DNA of 64,000 nt from Opitutaceae bacterium (GCA_028280945.1 JANQKV010000042.1:62001-126000); one strand, 5' to 3'; positions 25,350-34,074 are shown, counted from the stretch's first letter. Notes: a model not told the origin generated them from the letters alone. Numbers and translations: made by a program.

Positions 25350-25898
25350 ATGACGTCCAGCCCCAGTCAGGATGAAGCGATCTTCGCCATCACCCGTCCG
25401 CACGCGGACTTGATGAAATATTACCTCATCGCGTCCTTTGTAATTCCCCCGATCTTCCCGATCCTGATGGTCGTGGGAGCGATCCGATTTCGGACCATGC
25501 GTTATGCGTTCACGTCCGAAGGGGTCTCGATGAGTTGGGGCCTGCTGTTCCGGAAACAGATCATCATCCAGTATTCGCGCATCCAGGACATTCATCTGCG
25601 TTCCAACATGGTGCAGCGTTGGCTCGGTCTTTCCGATGTGCTGGTGCAGACGGCGAGTGGCAGCGCCACGGCGGAGATGACGCTCGAGGGCCTCAAGGAA
25701 TTCGAGGCCGTGCGCGATTTTCTCTATCACCGGATGCGAGGCGTGAAGGACGACCACCCCACGGTGGATGCCGGAGTTGATGCCCCGGTTGCCTCATCCA
25801 CGCCGGACGAATTGACCTTGGTTTTGCGCGAGGTGGCGGCGGAGCTGCGCGCCGTGCGCAGCGAACTGGCCCAGCGAAAGGAGAATTCCGATGCTTAG
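25350..25898 (+). CDS. Bacterial PH-domain (bPH2/YdbS-like) membrane protein
   Basis: The protein has 182 residues: two hydrophobic segments (about 22-48) followed by a PH-like domain, MRYAFTSEGVSMSWGLLFRKQIIIQYSRIQDI...RWLGLSDVLVQTASGSATAEMTLEGL. It ends in a coiled-coil-prone tail (LREVAAELRAVRSELAQRK). YdbS and YdbT proteins usually occur as a pair. Its stop overlaps the start of the next gene by 8 bases, so the two are co-translated. Function of the pair is not established. Confidence 0.88.
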   Translation: MTSSPSQDEAIFAITRPHADLMKYYLIASFVIPPIFPILMVVGAIRFRTMRYAFTSEGVSMSWGLLFRKQIIIQYSRIQDIHLRSNMVQRWLGLSDVLVQTASGSATAEMTLEGLKEFEAVRDFLYHRMRGVKDDHPTVDAGVDAPVASSTPDELTLVLREVAAELRAVRSELAQRKENSDA

Positions 25899-26979
25899 GC
25901 GGTTGGAAGAGCGGGCGTATTGGTGGCTGCGGGTTCCTCCCGAACCCGTGCCACCGGCGGGAGCACCGGGTTCGCTGAAGACGTTCCGAGCCGGTCGGAA
26001 CTTCCTGTATCTGCGCTTGGTGCTGTGGGGCGCCACCCAGGCGGGGGCGATCGTCGGATTGGTGTTTTCCCTCTACTTCATCCGGGAGGTGGAGATCCAA
26101 ATGGAGTTGGAGCAGGCCGCCCAAGCCCGCGAAGCGGCGGCAGCGGCCCTGCAGGCGGAAGTTGACCAAGAAACAGCAGACAATCCGACGACCAACGACG
26201 AGGCGGTGGAGGATTCCCCTGCCGCCGGCGATCAACCGGAGCCTGTGGCGGCGGATGCGGCCAACGCAGAGACGATCGAACCTTATGACACCGCAGCCTT
26301 GGCCGATAAGGCGAAGGAAGATGGTGTGCTGACCGACGAGGAGGAACGGGAAATCGTGCGCAGCGCCTTTCATCAAGTGATTCACCGGGTCGCGCCGCGG
26401 TGGTTTCGGGAGATGCCCAGCCGCATACCTGGTGATGCCCTGGTGTGGATGCGACTGGCGGAGTCGATCGGTATCGTCGGTTTTGTGATCCAGTTCTTTT
26501 GGTCACTGTTGGCCGTGCGGATCGATTACAAGCAGCGCTGGTATATGGTGACCGATCGCAGCCTGCGCCTGCGCTGGGGAGTGGTGAAAATCCAGGAAAC
26601 CACCATGAGTTTTGCCAACCTTCAGCAGGTCTCGGTCAAACAAGGGCCGCTGCAGCGTTTGCTCAAACTGGCTGACGTGGAGGTGCGTTCGGCCGGCGGG
26701 GGGTCGGGCGAAGCCGAGAAAGGGGAGGAAGACTCGATGCACCGCAGTGTGTTTCGGGCGGTGGAAAATGCGCCGGAGATTCGTGACCTCATACTCGAAC
26801 GTTTGAAGCGTTTTCGGCAGGCCGGGCTCGGCGAACCCGACGACCCGAACCAATCCGAATCAGCTCTGATTCCGGGGGCGGCACAATCGACTTCCGTGGC
26901 CACGGTCGATGCGGCGAAAGAATTACTCAGCGAAGCACGCGCCCTGCGGGTTACCTTGAGTGGCGAGCGGGCGCCATGA
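25891..26979 (+). CDS. Bacterial PH-domain (YdbT-like) membrane protein
   Basis: The protein has 362 residues, with membrane segments near 40-65 and 190-210. Between these is a long Ala/Glu-rich charged region (about 70-160) with coiled-coil character. The PH-like part runs RWYMVTDRSLRLRWGVVKIQETTMSFANLQQVSVKQGPLQRLLKLADVEVRSAGGG. It overlaps the previous gene by 8 bases. Its C-terminal sequence (DAAKELLSEARALR) reappears as a broken fragment at 27547-27618. Likely forms a complex with its small partner in the membrane. Confidence 0.85.
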   Translation: MLRRLEERAYWWLRVPPEPVPPAGAPGSLKTFRAGRNFLYLRLVLWGATQAGAIVGLVFSLYFIREVEIQMELEQAAQAREAAAAALQAEVDQETADNPTTNDEAVEDSPAAGDQPEPVAADAANAETIEPYDTAALADKAKEDGVLTDEEEREIVRSAFHQVIHRVAPRWFREMPSRIPGDALVWMRLAESIGIVGFVIQFFWSLLAVRIDYKQRWYMVTDRSLRLRWGVVKIQETTMSFANLQQVSVKQGPLQRLLKLADVEVRSAGGGSGEAEKGEEDSMHRSVFRAVENAPEIRDLILERLKRFRQAGLGEPDDPNQSESALIPGAAQSTSVATVDAAKELLSEARALRVTLSGERAP

Positions 26980-26991
26980 GAGTGAACCGGA

Positions 26992-27348
26992 TCAATTTCC
27001 GGAAATCGGATAAAAGGCGAGCAGGCCGATGATCACCGCCGTCGCGCCAAAACCGGTCACCAGTTTCCAAGGTTTGGCGCCGGCGGCGACCTTCCATAAC
27101 CAAGCAGAGTGCAGGGCCAGGTGGACCGCGACCAAGGCAACCAAGACGTATCCCAACCAGGCATGCACGTCTCCCCAGTGGTGCCGGTCCCACCCCAGCA
27201 AGGTGAGGTGGCGGCTGTGTTGTCCTCGTGGCAATCGTTCATCCAGCACCCAACCCGTGCCTACCAGAAAACCACCGCTGAGCATCAGCAGCAGATTGAG
27301 CACCCGATTGATTCGCGTTTTGGTGTAAGCTTTTATGGTGATGGGCAT
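26992..27348 (-). CDS. DUF4405-like small membrane protein
   Basis: The protein has 118 residues with three hydrophobic segments (VLNLLLMLSGGFLVGTG; WLGYVLVALVAVHLALHSAW; GFGATAVIIGLLAFYPISG). The His residues HHWGDVHAWLG and HLALHSAW match DUF4405 and cytochrome-b-like small membrane proteins that may ligate haem. The start at 27348 was chosen because everything upstream lacks hydrophobic or family-like sequence. Neighbours face the other way on the left side. Function is unknown. Confidence 0.75.
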   Translation of the reverse strand: MPITIKAYTKTRINRVLNLLLMLSGGFLVGTGWVLDERLPRGQHSRHLTLLGWDRHHWGDVHAWLGYVLVALVAVHLALHSAWLWKVAAGAKPWKLVTGFGATAVIIGLLAFYPISGN

Positions 27349-27546
27349 CACAGGACCGAGACGGCGCAGGCCGGCCCTTGGTTTCCCATTGGTGCACGTA
27401 TTTGCCCAGCTCATGGCCCGCAAAAGGTGAAGTTTGCCTATTTGTCCGCAAACCCCACGAAGGCTCAGTCGAAAGCGCTGAGACGGTTGTCGGGCCAGCT
27501 CTGAATGAGGCACTTGAGCTTTCGAATCCGCGAACGATGAACAGGT

Positions 27547-27618
27547 TCCGGCGCCACTTCGGAGGCCGCTCGCGAGTTGCTCAGCGAGGCCAGGGCGCTG
27601 CGGTCCGAACTGAACTAG
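27547..27618 (+). pseudogene. Remnant resembling the C-terminus of the YdbT-like gene
   Basis: The plus-strand codons from 27547 read SGATSEAARELLSEARALRS...N and stop at 27616-27618, against DAAKELLSEARALR at the end of the gene at 25891. There is an in-frame stop just upstream (27538-27540), so no protein can be made. At DNA level the match is partial, consistent with an old duplication or rearrangement; a chance match of a low-complexity helix cannot be ruled out. It overlaps the last bases of the minus-strand oligopeptide-binding gene. Confidence 0.4.
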
Positions 27619-29219
27619 TTGGCAAAACCGATTCGCGTCCACACCACCGCCTCCAGGGCGTTGGTGGGCCATCCGTCCACGCTGGGGTCGACCAGTCTGG
27701 CCCGGGCGTAAAATCCGATAGGGATGAGAGGCATCTCATCAGCCAGTATCTGGTCGAGCTGATCGTAGAGCTGCCGGCGTTTGGTGAGATCCATTTCACG
27801 CCGGGCCTGATTGAGGATACCGTCGTATTCAGGATTGCGCCATCCGGTTTGGTTGTTGGGTGAATCACCGTGGGCCAACTCATAAAGTTCGGCGGGTTCG
27901 GGCGAAAAGGGCAGCCATCCAGCGCGAGAGATTTGGTAGTCCTCCTGGATTCTCGTATCGAGGAAGACCTTCCACTCTTGGTTTATGATCGAGACAGGCA
28001 CGCCGAGATTCGCGCGCCACATTTGTTGCATCGCTTCGGCCATTTCGCGATTGCGGTCGCTGGTGTTGTAAAGGAATTCCACCGAAGGGAGTCCTTCGCC
28101 TCCCGGGAATCCCGCCTCCGCCAGCAAAGCCTGAGCCTCTTCCACCGATTCCTCTATCAAGATGGAAGGTTCATGCCGGTTGGACACCTGGCCGATCATG
28201 GCGTAGCCGGGTTGGCCGCCCGTGCGCAGCACGATTCCGACAAGTTTTTCCCGGTTGAGCGTCATGGCGAAAGCCTGCCGAACCCGAACGTCATCAAACG
28301 GCGGTCGTTGCGTGTTGACCATCAGGTAGCGGGAACCAACCCGGGGATAGTTCAAAAAGGCGGGATCACCGGCTTCGCGATAGCCGTCCATTTTGGACGC
28401 AGGCACGCCGCTGGTGATATGCAATTGACCGGACCGGTAGGCGCGCTCCTCCACGTCAAGGTTGCCCATGGCGAGGAAGCGAATGGCCTCCAAGCGGGTC
28501 TCGCCGTGGTAGTGCGGGTTGCGGGTGACTTCCACAAATTGGTCATGGCGCCATTCGGAGAGCCGGTAGGGGCCGTTGGAGACGAGCACTCCCGGACGGA
28601 TGAAATTCGTCATGGGGTCGTGAAAATCGCCGACGGCCGTCACGCTGGGTTGGTGCACCGGAAACCAGGGATAGCTGGGCAGCCGATCGATGAACATGAC
28701 ATCCGGTTCAACGAGCTCGATCTCCAGGGTGTATGTATCGATTTCACGGATACCCAATGAGCTGGGGTCCGGATTCCGGCCGGTGCGGTAGTCAAATGCG
28801 CCGACGATGGGGTCGGCAAAGTTGCCCAGCTCGGCCGCCATGGAAGGAGTAAGCCACCGCTGGAACGATACCACCCAATCGCGGGCCGTTACCGGGTCGC
28901 CGTTGGACCACTTGGCTTCGGGCCGGAGATGGAAGGTGTAGGTGCGACCGTCCTCCGAAATCTCCCAATCCGCCGCGGCCGCCGGCACAAATCCGGAGGC
29001 GTCTTCGTTCCAATCAATGAGAGGCTCCCAGAGCGCCGACATGATGAAGCTCTCGGGGGAACCCGTGCTTCGATGAGGATCGAGAGAGGACGGTTCCGGT
29101 CCAACCGTAATCAGCAGCTTGTTCTCGGCCCGGGCGGCATCGACCGGGGAGGTGCGGTTGCACGCTCCAAGGAGCAACAGAGCCGTACCGACGAACAGCA
29201 GGGAACCAAGGCGGCTCAT
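27615..29219 (-). CDS. Oligopeptide-binding lipoprotein (SBP family 5)
   Basis: The protein has 534 residues. A lipoprotein signal ends LLLLGAC, with Cys20 to be lipidated. The family signature ITVGPEPSSLDPHRSTGSPESFIMSALWEPL is of the OppA/DppA type, with the body showing EISEDGRTYTFHLRPEAKWSNGDPVTARDWV and YYHGE-type strands. It captures peptides for an ABC importer, whose permease genes are not in this window. Its ATG overlaps the rhodanese stop by 4 bases, so the two are coupled. Confidence 0.93.
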   Translation of the reverse strand: MSRLGSLLFVGTALLLLGACNRTSPVDAARAENKLLITVGPEPSSLDPHRSTGSPESFIMSALWEPLIDWNEDASGFVPAAAADWEISEDGRTYTFHLRPEAKWSNGDPVTARDWVVSFQRWLTPSMAAELGNFADPIVGAFDYRTGRNPDPSSLGIREIDTYTLEIELVEPDVMFIDRLPSYPWFPVHQPSVTAVGDFHDPMTNFIRPGVLVSNGPYRLSEWRHDQFVEVTRNPHYHGETRLEAIRFLAMGNLDVEERAYRSGQLHITSGVPASKMDGYREAGDPAFLNYPRVGSRYLMVNTQRPPFDDVRVRQAFAMTLNREKLVGIVLRTGGQPGYAMIGQVSNRHEPSILIEESVEEAQALLAEAGFPGGEGLPSVEFLYNTSDRNREMAEAMQQMWRANLGVPVSIINQEWKVFLDTRIQEDYQISRAGWLPFSPEPAELYELAHGDSPNNQTGWRNPEYDGILNQARREMDLTKRRQLYDQLDQILADEMPLIPIGFYARARLVDPSVDGWPTNALEAVVWTRIGFAN

Positions 29220-29647
29220 TCGTTACCGGCGGGTTCGTCGGGTTGGCGCGTGGGCAGTTCGGCGGCCTGCCAATCCCGGAAGCCACCGATGTTGGCGACT
29301 TGGAAGCCTTCCTCTGCCAGGATCGCGGCGGCCTGCCCGGAACGGTTGCCGGAGCGACAGTAGAGCAGCAGGGGTTTGTCACCGGCGTCTTCGAGCACAT
29401 GCGCCCACTTGGTGCGGTCGCCCCGCAGGTCACTGAGGGGCAGCAAGTAGGCCGGGGCGGCGACGCCGCCCTTCCATTCCGCGGGTTCACGCACATCGAT
29501 CAACAAGGCTTCTCCGCTTCGCACTTGGGCGGCGGCCTCCGCGGGTTCCATGGCTTCGACAGCAGAACTGGTGGCTTTGGCAGCATAAATGGATTGGACC
29601 ACGAGCAGCAGCACAAAAGCAATGGCGAGCAGCAGGACGAACTTCAT
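29216..29647 (-). CDS. Membrane-anchored rhodanese-like protein
   Basis: The protein has 143 residues. An N-terminal anchor (FVLLLAIAFVLLLVVQSIYA) precedes a rhodanese domain with LLIDVREPAEWKGG and the active-site loop YCRSGNRSGQAA (catalytic Cys near residue 97). The first Cys of the loop can carry a persulfide for sulfur transfer. It faces the periplasm, judged by the single anchor. It is translated just before the peptide-binding lipoprotein (4-base overlap). Physiological acceptor unknown. Confidence 0.9.
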   Translation of the reverse strand: MKFVLLLAIAFVLLLVVQSIYAAKATSSAVEAMEPAEAAAQVRSGEALLIDVREPAEWKGGVAAPAYLLPLSDLRGDRTKWAHVLEDAGDKPLLLYCRSGNRSGQAAAILAEEGFQVANIGGFRDWQAAELPTRQPDEPAGNE

Positions 29648-29694
29648 GACTCCAACTTACGCGTCCCGGCCAGTGCGCAAACGCCAAATGAAAA

Positions 29695-29722
29695 ACCCGG
29701 GCCGTCGTGAACGAACCCGGGT
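29695..29722 (-). terminator. Intrinsic terminator of the FKBP gene
   Basis: On the minus strand acccggg (complement of 29716-29722) pairs with cccgggt (complement of 29695-29701), with a 14-base loop, followed by TTTTT. It separates the FKBP gene from the rhodanese-peptide-binding pair. Confidence 0.75.
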
Positions 29723-29737
29723 CGGAAAGACCAGTTG

Positions 29738-30514
29738 TTAGCTGTTGTCACTGGGTGGTTTCTCGATGCCGAGAAGCTCAACCTCGAATACTAACGTGGC
29801 GCCGCCGGGGATCTTGGGCGGACGGCCTTGGTCGCCGTAGGCAATGTCGGACGGGATGTAGAGCTTCCACTTGGAGCCCACGGGCATGAGCTGAAGGGCT
29901 TCCACCCAACCGGCAATCACACCCGTGACGGGGAACGAAATCGGTTCGCGTTGGAGGGAGCTGTCGAAGACGTCACCGTTAATGAGGGTGCCATGATAAT
30001 GCACGTTTACCTTGTCATCCGGCGTGGGCTTTGGTCCGTCACCTTCGACCAGAATTTCATACTGCAGACCAGACCCGGTGGTGGTGACCTCTGAGCGCTG
30101 ACCGTTGGTGGCGAGGAATTGCGCGGCGCGTTCCTTTTCGGCGTTCACTTCCAACATCTGGGCTTCCTGGGCGCGAGCGCGGATTTCCGTGAAGGCTTGA
30201 TTGATTTCCTCATCGGTCATTTTGGCTTCCGCCGAGGAGAGGGCATCACGCAGGCCGGCGATCACGGCGTTGGCATCCACATCGACGAGTTGGTCATTGC
30301 GGATCTGGTTGCCAAAATTCCGGCCGACGGCGTAGCTCACGCGTTGGTCGAGGGTTTCGAGGGTGACTTCGGTATTCACCGCAGCGTTGTCGGCGGCCGG
30401 GGCTTCCGCGGGTGCAGGAGCGGTGGATTGAGCCGGCTCTTTCTGGCAGGCGCTGAACAGCAGCGGGAAGCCAACCAGGAGCAGACAGGAAAGGAGGCGA
30501 GGATGGGTTTTCAT
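29738..30514 (-). CDS. FKBP-type peptidyl-prolyl isomerase lipoprotein
   Basis: The protein has 258 residues. The lipoprotein signal ends LLFSAC (Cys about residue 23). An FKBP-N dimerisation domain (DQRVSYAVGRNFGNQIRN...) precedes an FKBP-C catalytic domain with GDGPKPTPDDKVNVHYHGTLINGDVFDSS, FPVTGVIAGWVEALQLMPVGSKWKLYIP and IAYGDQG. It isomerises Xaa-Pro bonds of exported proteins in the periplasm, like FkpA or Mip. The gene has its own terminator. It is divergent from the VOC gene. Confidence 0.93.
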   Translation of the reverse strand: MKTHPRLLSCLLLVGFPLLFSACQKEPAQSTAPAPAEAPAADNAAVNTEVTLETLDQRVSYAVGRNFGNQIRNDQLVDVDANAVIAGLRDALSSAEAKMTDEEINQAFTEIRARAQEAQMLEVNAEKERAAQFLATNGQRSEVTTTGSGLQYEILVEGDGPKPTPDDKVNVHYHGTLINGDVFDSSLQREPISFPVTGVIAGWVEALQLMPVGSKWKLYIPSDIAYGDQGRPPKIPGGATLVFEVELLGIEKPPSDNS

Positions 30515-30666
30515 GAGTTAAACCGCCGAGTGAGGGGCAAGTAAGGGGGCAATACAAGTCCGCGCACGAGCGCGGGATTGACATCCCGAAAGCGGAAGCA
30601 GGGAATCGGCGACCCCGATTTTGGGACCCTCATCCGCGCATCGTTCAATCCCTATCGAATTCTCTC

Positions 30667-31539
30667 ATGGTGCCTCGTTTAATGCCCCTGCTGTTGATGG
30701 CGCTTGGTGCCTCGGTTGCCTTGGCCGCGCCCAAGCGCATCCCATCATTGGTCCAACCTCCCGGTGACGAACGCCTGCCCGGCAAGATCATCTGGGCCGA
30801 CATTATTACGACCGACCCGAACCAGACGGCGCGCTTCTACGCCGCCCTGTTCAACTGGACGCCCCGCACCTATACCGATGAAGGCGGAAAATACGTGGTG
30901 CTTGCCAATGCCGACGGTCCGGTGGTGGGCGTGGCCCGCGGACCCAACCGCAAGGACCGGCGTCCCTCCGCCCGCTGGATGGCCTATTTTTCGTCCCGCA
31001 ACCTCGACCAAGCGGCTGAATCCGTGAAAGCCAACGGTGGCCGGCTGCTGGCCGGACCGGTGATGTTGCCTGATCGTGGTTGGCACGTGTTTGCGGCTGA
31101 CAACGAGGGAGCACTCTTTGGGTTGATGAATTCCACCTCGGGCGATCCGCCCGACGCCGAAATTGGCGAAGGGGGCCTGCTGTGGTTTAATCTCTTTGCC
31201 CACAATCCCACGGGTGTCGCGTCGTTCTATGAAAGCGTTGCCGGCGTAGACTCAGCTCCCGGCCGACAAAGTGCGATTCTTCTGAGCGCCGACGGGGTGA
31301 CCCGCGGCAGCATCAGCCCGATGCCCGAGCGGACCACCGCATCCCCGACCTGGGTGCCGTTTTTCCGCGTCGGCGACATCGAACGCAAAGCCAGGCTCGC
31401 CCGACGGCTAGGCGCCCGCACGGTCATCGAAATGACCGAGCTTGAAGGCGGCATGCAGGTGATCGTGCTGGCCGACCAGACCGGCGCGGTTTTCGCGTTG
31501 GCCCAGGGTGAATTTCAATCGGAGGAGGCATCGCAATGA
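30667..31539 (+). CDS. Exported VOC-family (glyoxalase-like) protein
   Basis: The protein has 290 residues with a signal peptide (MPLLLMALGASVALAAP). Two glyoxalase/bleomycin-resistance-type modules follow: IIWADIITTDPNQTARFYAALFNWTPRTYT (about 42) and LLWFNLFAHNPTGVASFYESVAGV (about 180). These domains bind a divalent metal, but the usual metal-binding His are not obvious. An exported location is unusual for this family. It is coupled to a small lipoprotein gene through a 4-base overlap. Substrate unknown. Confidence 0.82.
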   Translation: MVPRLMPLLLMALGASVALAAPKRIPSLVQPPGDERLPGKIIWADIITTDPNQTARFYAALFNWTPRTYTDEGGKYVVLANADGPVVGVARGPNRKDRRPSARWMAYFSSRNLDQAAESVKANGGRLLAGPVMLPDRGWHVFAADNEGALFGLMNSTSGDPPDAEIGEGGLLWFNLFAHNPTGVASFYESVAGVDSAPGRQSAILLSADGVTRGSISPMPERTTASPTWVPFFRVGDIERKARLARRLGARTVIEMTELEGGMQVIVLADQTGAVFALAQGEFQSEEASQ

Positions 31540-31805
31540 AGACTCTTGTTCAAAAGTGCATGATCCTCGCCGGCCTTGGGGCAATCGCCCTGGCTTTCGC
31601 GAGTTGCTCCAGTTCACCTTATTCGACTTCGCCTCCGGGGCGAAGCTCGGTCTACATGGGCGTGAGCTATTACGACGGGTTCTACGGTGGTCCCTGGTAT
31701 GGCCCGGGTTACCGGCCGCCCACGGTGATCGTTCCGCCGCGTCCCCCGCGCCCGCCCATCAACCGTCCGATGCCGTTGCCCGCTCCCGTTCCGCGCGGTC
31801 GGTAA
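31536..31805 (+). CDS. Small Pro/Gly/Tyr-rich lipoprotein
   Basis: The protein has 89 residues. Its signal peptide ends ALAFASC, giving a lipid-modified Cys near residue 23. The mature part is low complexity: Tyr/Gly-rich (YYDGFYGGPWYGPGYRPP) then Pro-rich (VPPRPPRPPINRPMPLP). It is co-translated with the VOC protein by ATGA overlap. It is followed by a terminator. Similar short lipoproteins are often envelope structure proteins; no specific role can be given. Confidence 0.7.
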   Translation: MKTLVQKCMILAGLGAIALAFASCSSSPYSTSPPGRSSVYMGVSYYDGFYGGPWYGPGYRPPTVIVPPRPPRPPINRPMPLPAPVPRGR

Positions 31806-31817
31806 CCCGAAGGTTTG

Positions 31818-32129
31818 CTAAGCCCGTCGATTCGGCGGGCTTTTTTTGTCCAGCCGTTGCCACTCCCGTTGCAGGTTGCGGCGAAAATCTGCGGGCAGGT
31901 CCCGCCAGTCGACATCCATGAGGGCGCCTTCGATCGCGTAAGCCATGTTGAGCGAAACCGAGTGTCCGGATTCGCGCAGTTGACGGCATGCCTCGAGTGC
32001 CCCGGCCCGGGCGAGTTGCTCGCGGTCGGTTATGCCGATGCCCGCCAGCATGGCTGCTGATTTGGGTCCGAGATTACGCAGGTGAGCAAGCGTGAGGTCA
32101 CCGGCCGGGGGATCGCGGAATGGCCGCAA
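31818..32129 (-). CDS. TfoX C-terminal-domain-like protein
   Basis: The protein has 103 residues. LAHLRNLGPKSAAMLAGIGITDREQLARAGALEACRQLRESG matches the TfoX/Sxy C-terminal helix-hairpin-helix-like domain. The start is TTG at 32129: a good Shine-Dalgarno (AAGGAG) lies 7 bases upstream, overlapping the end of the M61 gene, while no ATG or GTG is present. It is thus coupled to the M61 peptidase gene. The last 10 codons lie within the intrinsic terminator of the convergent lipoprotein gene. Function (DNA binding or regulation) is inferred only from the family. Confidence 0.75.
   Translation of the reverse strand: MRPFRDPPAGDLTLAHLRNLGPKSAAMLAGIGITDREQLARAGALEACRQLRESGHSVSLNMAYAIEGALMDVDWRDLPADFRRNLQREWQRLDKKSPPNRRA
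31820..31847 (+). terminator. Intrinsic terminator of the VOC/lipoprotein pair
   Basis: AAGCCCG (31820-31826) pairs with CGGGCTT (31836-31842), followed by a T tract to 31847. The hairpin lies inside the 3' end of the convergent TfoX-C-like coding sequence. Confidence 0.75.
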
Positions 32130-32133
32130 CGTT

Positions 32134-34053
32134 TCACTCCTTGGTTGGTGCCGTGGGGGCCAGGAGCACGTCCAACCAGCCGGTGGTCTCGCCGTCAATT
32201 TTCTCCAGCGTTGGGTAGCGCAGGCCGCCGGTGTATTCAATTTCCACTTCCCGGTACACTTCGCCTGCTTCAATCAACAGTTTGAGGGGCGACGACTTGG
32301 ATTTGAGCAGCTCGCGCACGACCTTGGGGTCAAACGCACGGCCGTTTACGGCGAGTATCTTGTGACCCTTGGCGAGGCCGGCATCGAACGCCAGGCTGTC
32401 CCAGATCACGTCACGCACTTCGCCGGAGTTTCTGACCTGCAGGCCGAGCGAGTAGGACAGTTCGAGATATTTGAACTTACCTTCCGATGTTTTGAAGTAG
32501 GCCGGCCGCTCGTTGACATACACAAGTTGGTAGCCGCCGCGGCCAAGCCCGTCCAGTGGGGCCTGCGGTGCGAGCTGGTGGACGCGCTGGTTGAGCCAAC
32601 TTTCCCAATCGTGGGGCAGCACTTTGTTCAACTCCGCCACGATGTCTTCAAAGGTGTAGGTCAATTGTCCCAGGTCGCCGTCGTTTACGCCGAAGAAGTT
32701 GGCCGCAAAGGTATCCAGCGATTTTGCGCCGTCGGTCTGCTCGCGAATCAGACTGTCGGCATCGAGCCAAACCAGCAGGCCTTCGCTGTAGTAGTCCTCG
32801 GTGCGTGACCAGCTGGTCCAACCGCGAGGCTGGCGGGATGCCACGACCGGATCGAGACTGGTGTCCGCCAGCGTCCGCCAATTACGACCAGGGCGGTGAT
32901 TGTAGCGCGCCGCCGTCGCGGCGAGCATGCCGAGGGTTTCCTCCGTGGTCATGAGTCCGGCCCGGGTGGCCAGGATGTAGCCCCAAAACTGGGTTTGCCC
33001 TTCGTAGAGCCAGAGCAGGTTGCCTCGCATCGGGGTGCGAAAGTCTGCCGTCCACATGTCGGCAGGGCGACGGTATTTGCCATTCCAGCTGTGCACCAGT
33101 TCGTGGGCGAGCAGGTCGCGGTCGTAGACGGCTCCCTTCCAGTCCGTGAAGTAGCCCGGGTCCACTTGGTTTTCTGAGCTACTCTGGTGTTCCAGTCCGA
33201 TGCTGCCGAGTTGGTCACTGATCGCGACGAGGAACTCATATTGCTCGTAGTGGCGTCCGCCAAACAGGCTGAGGGCTTCGTGCACGAGATTGCGATGCTG
33301 GGCGATGTGCTCTTCCGTCGCCTCAAGCTCACTGGGGTGATCGGCAAAGAGGTGCAGGTTCACGTCCTCTGTCAGAACCTCCAATCGGTAGTGCCGTCCG
33401 GCAAACATCGGGCTGTCCACCAGTTCGTCAATGGTGGTGGTCTTGTAAATCCAGCGTCCGCCGTCGCGTTCGCGGAGATCCAGGGCCGTGGCCGCCGACC
33501 AATCCGCCGGCAGGGTCACACTCGGCTCGACCCGAATCCGTCGCGTGTAGTAACCAGCCGGATACAGGACCATGTCCCACCACTGCAGGTTGAGCATGTC
33601 GGGTGTCGTCACAATGCGCCCCTGGTCGGACAACGTTGGCGAAAGGAATTGGAACTCCAGCGCCAGCTCCGTCGCCCCAGTCGGCACGTCCACGTGAAAT
33701 GCATACACTTCCACGTCGTCGCGGTGCCAGGGCACGACTTGGTCACCGGTTCGGATGGTAAGTCCGGCCAAGGCCCGGATCGAGCCGGCAATCCGGTGTT
33801 TGGCGGGAATCCACTTGGGCAGCATCAGGGTCAACTGCCCGGGTCCTGCCACGGGCACCGTCTGTCGGACCCGGTAGATGCGCTGCAGCAGGTCGGTTGC
33901 GTCGACCTCGATGGTCAGGGTGCCCGGGTAGGGGATGTCTTCCGCCACCGGCACGCGATCGGGCACGGGAAGTTCGGCGGGAAGCGAATGAGACGGATGG
34001 GCGGACAGCGGAACCAGCCCCATCCCGATCAAGAGGAGAATCAACACACGCAT
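32134..34053 (-). CDS. M61-family aminopeptidase with PDZ domain
   Basis: The protein has 639 residues. A signal peptide (LILLLIGMGLVPLSA) suggests a periplasmic enzyme. The N-terminal beta domain is followed by the zinc-binding HELVHSWNGKYRRP (HExxH, near residue 320) with the third ligand Glu in LLWLYEGQTQFWG. A C-terminal PDZ-like segment (LGLQVRNSGEVRDVIWDSLAFDAGLAKGHKILAVNG) is usual for M61. These enzymes are glycyl/acidic aminopeptidases. The start codon lies in a perfect inverted repeat (34051-34074). A TfoX-C-like gene follows 4 bases later. Confidence 0.92.
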   Translation of the reverse strand: MRVLILLLIGMGLVPLSAHPSHSLPAELPVPDRVPVAEDIPYPGTLTIEVDATDLLQRIYRVRQTVPVAGPGQLTLMLPKWIPAKHRIAGSIRALAGLTIRTGDQVVPWHRDDVEVYAFHVDVPTGATELALEFQFLSPTLSDQGRIVTTPDMLNLQWWDMVLYPAGYYTRRIRVEPSVTLPADWSAATALDLRERDGGRWIYKTTTIDELVDSPMFAGRHYRLEVLTEDVNLHLFADHPSELEATEEHIAQHRNLVHEALSLFGGRHYEQYEFLVAISDQLGSIGLEHQSSSENQVDPGYFTDWKGAVYDRDLLAHELVHSWNGKYRRPADMWTADFRTPMRGNLLWLYEGQTQFWGYILATRAGLMTTEETLGMLAATAARYNHRPGRNWRTLADTSLDPVVASRQPRGWTSWSRTEDYYSEGLLVWLDADSLIREQTDGAKSLDTFAANFFGVNDGDLGQLTYTFEDIVAELNKVLPHDWESWLNQRVHQLAPQAPLDGLGRGGYQLVYVNERPAYFKTSEGKFKYLELSYSLGLQVRNSGEVRDVIWDSLAFDAGLAKGHKILAVNGRAFDPKVVRELLKSKSSPLKLLIEAGEVYREVEIEYTGGLRYPTLEKIDGETTGWLDVLLAPTAPTKE

Positions 34054-34074
34054 GATGGTCGAACGGCCATCATG
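34051..34074 (-). promoter_or_regulatory. Hairpin overlapping the M61 start codon
   Basis: CATGATGG and CCATCATG (34051-34058 and 34067-34074) form an 8-base perfect inverted repeat with an 8-base loop. The start codon of the M61 gene is inside one arm. In mRNA this hairpin could hide the start, or it could be an operator. Confidence 0.45.
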
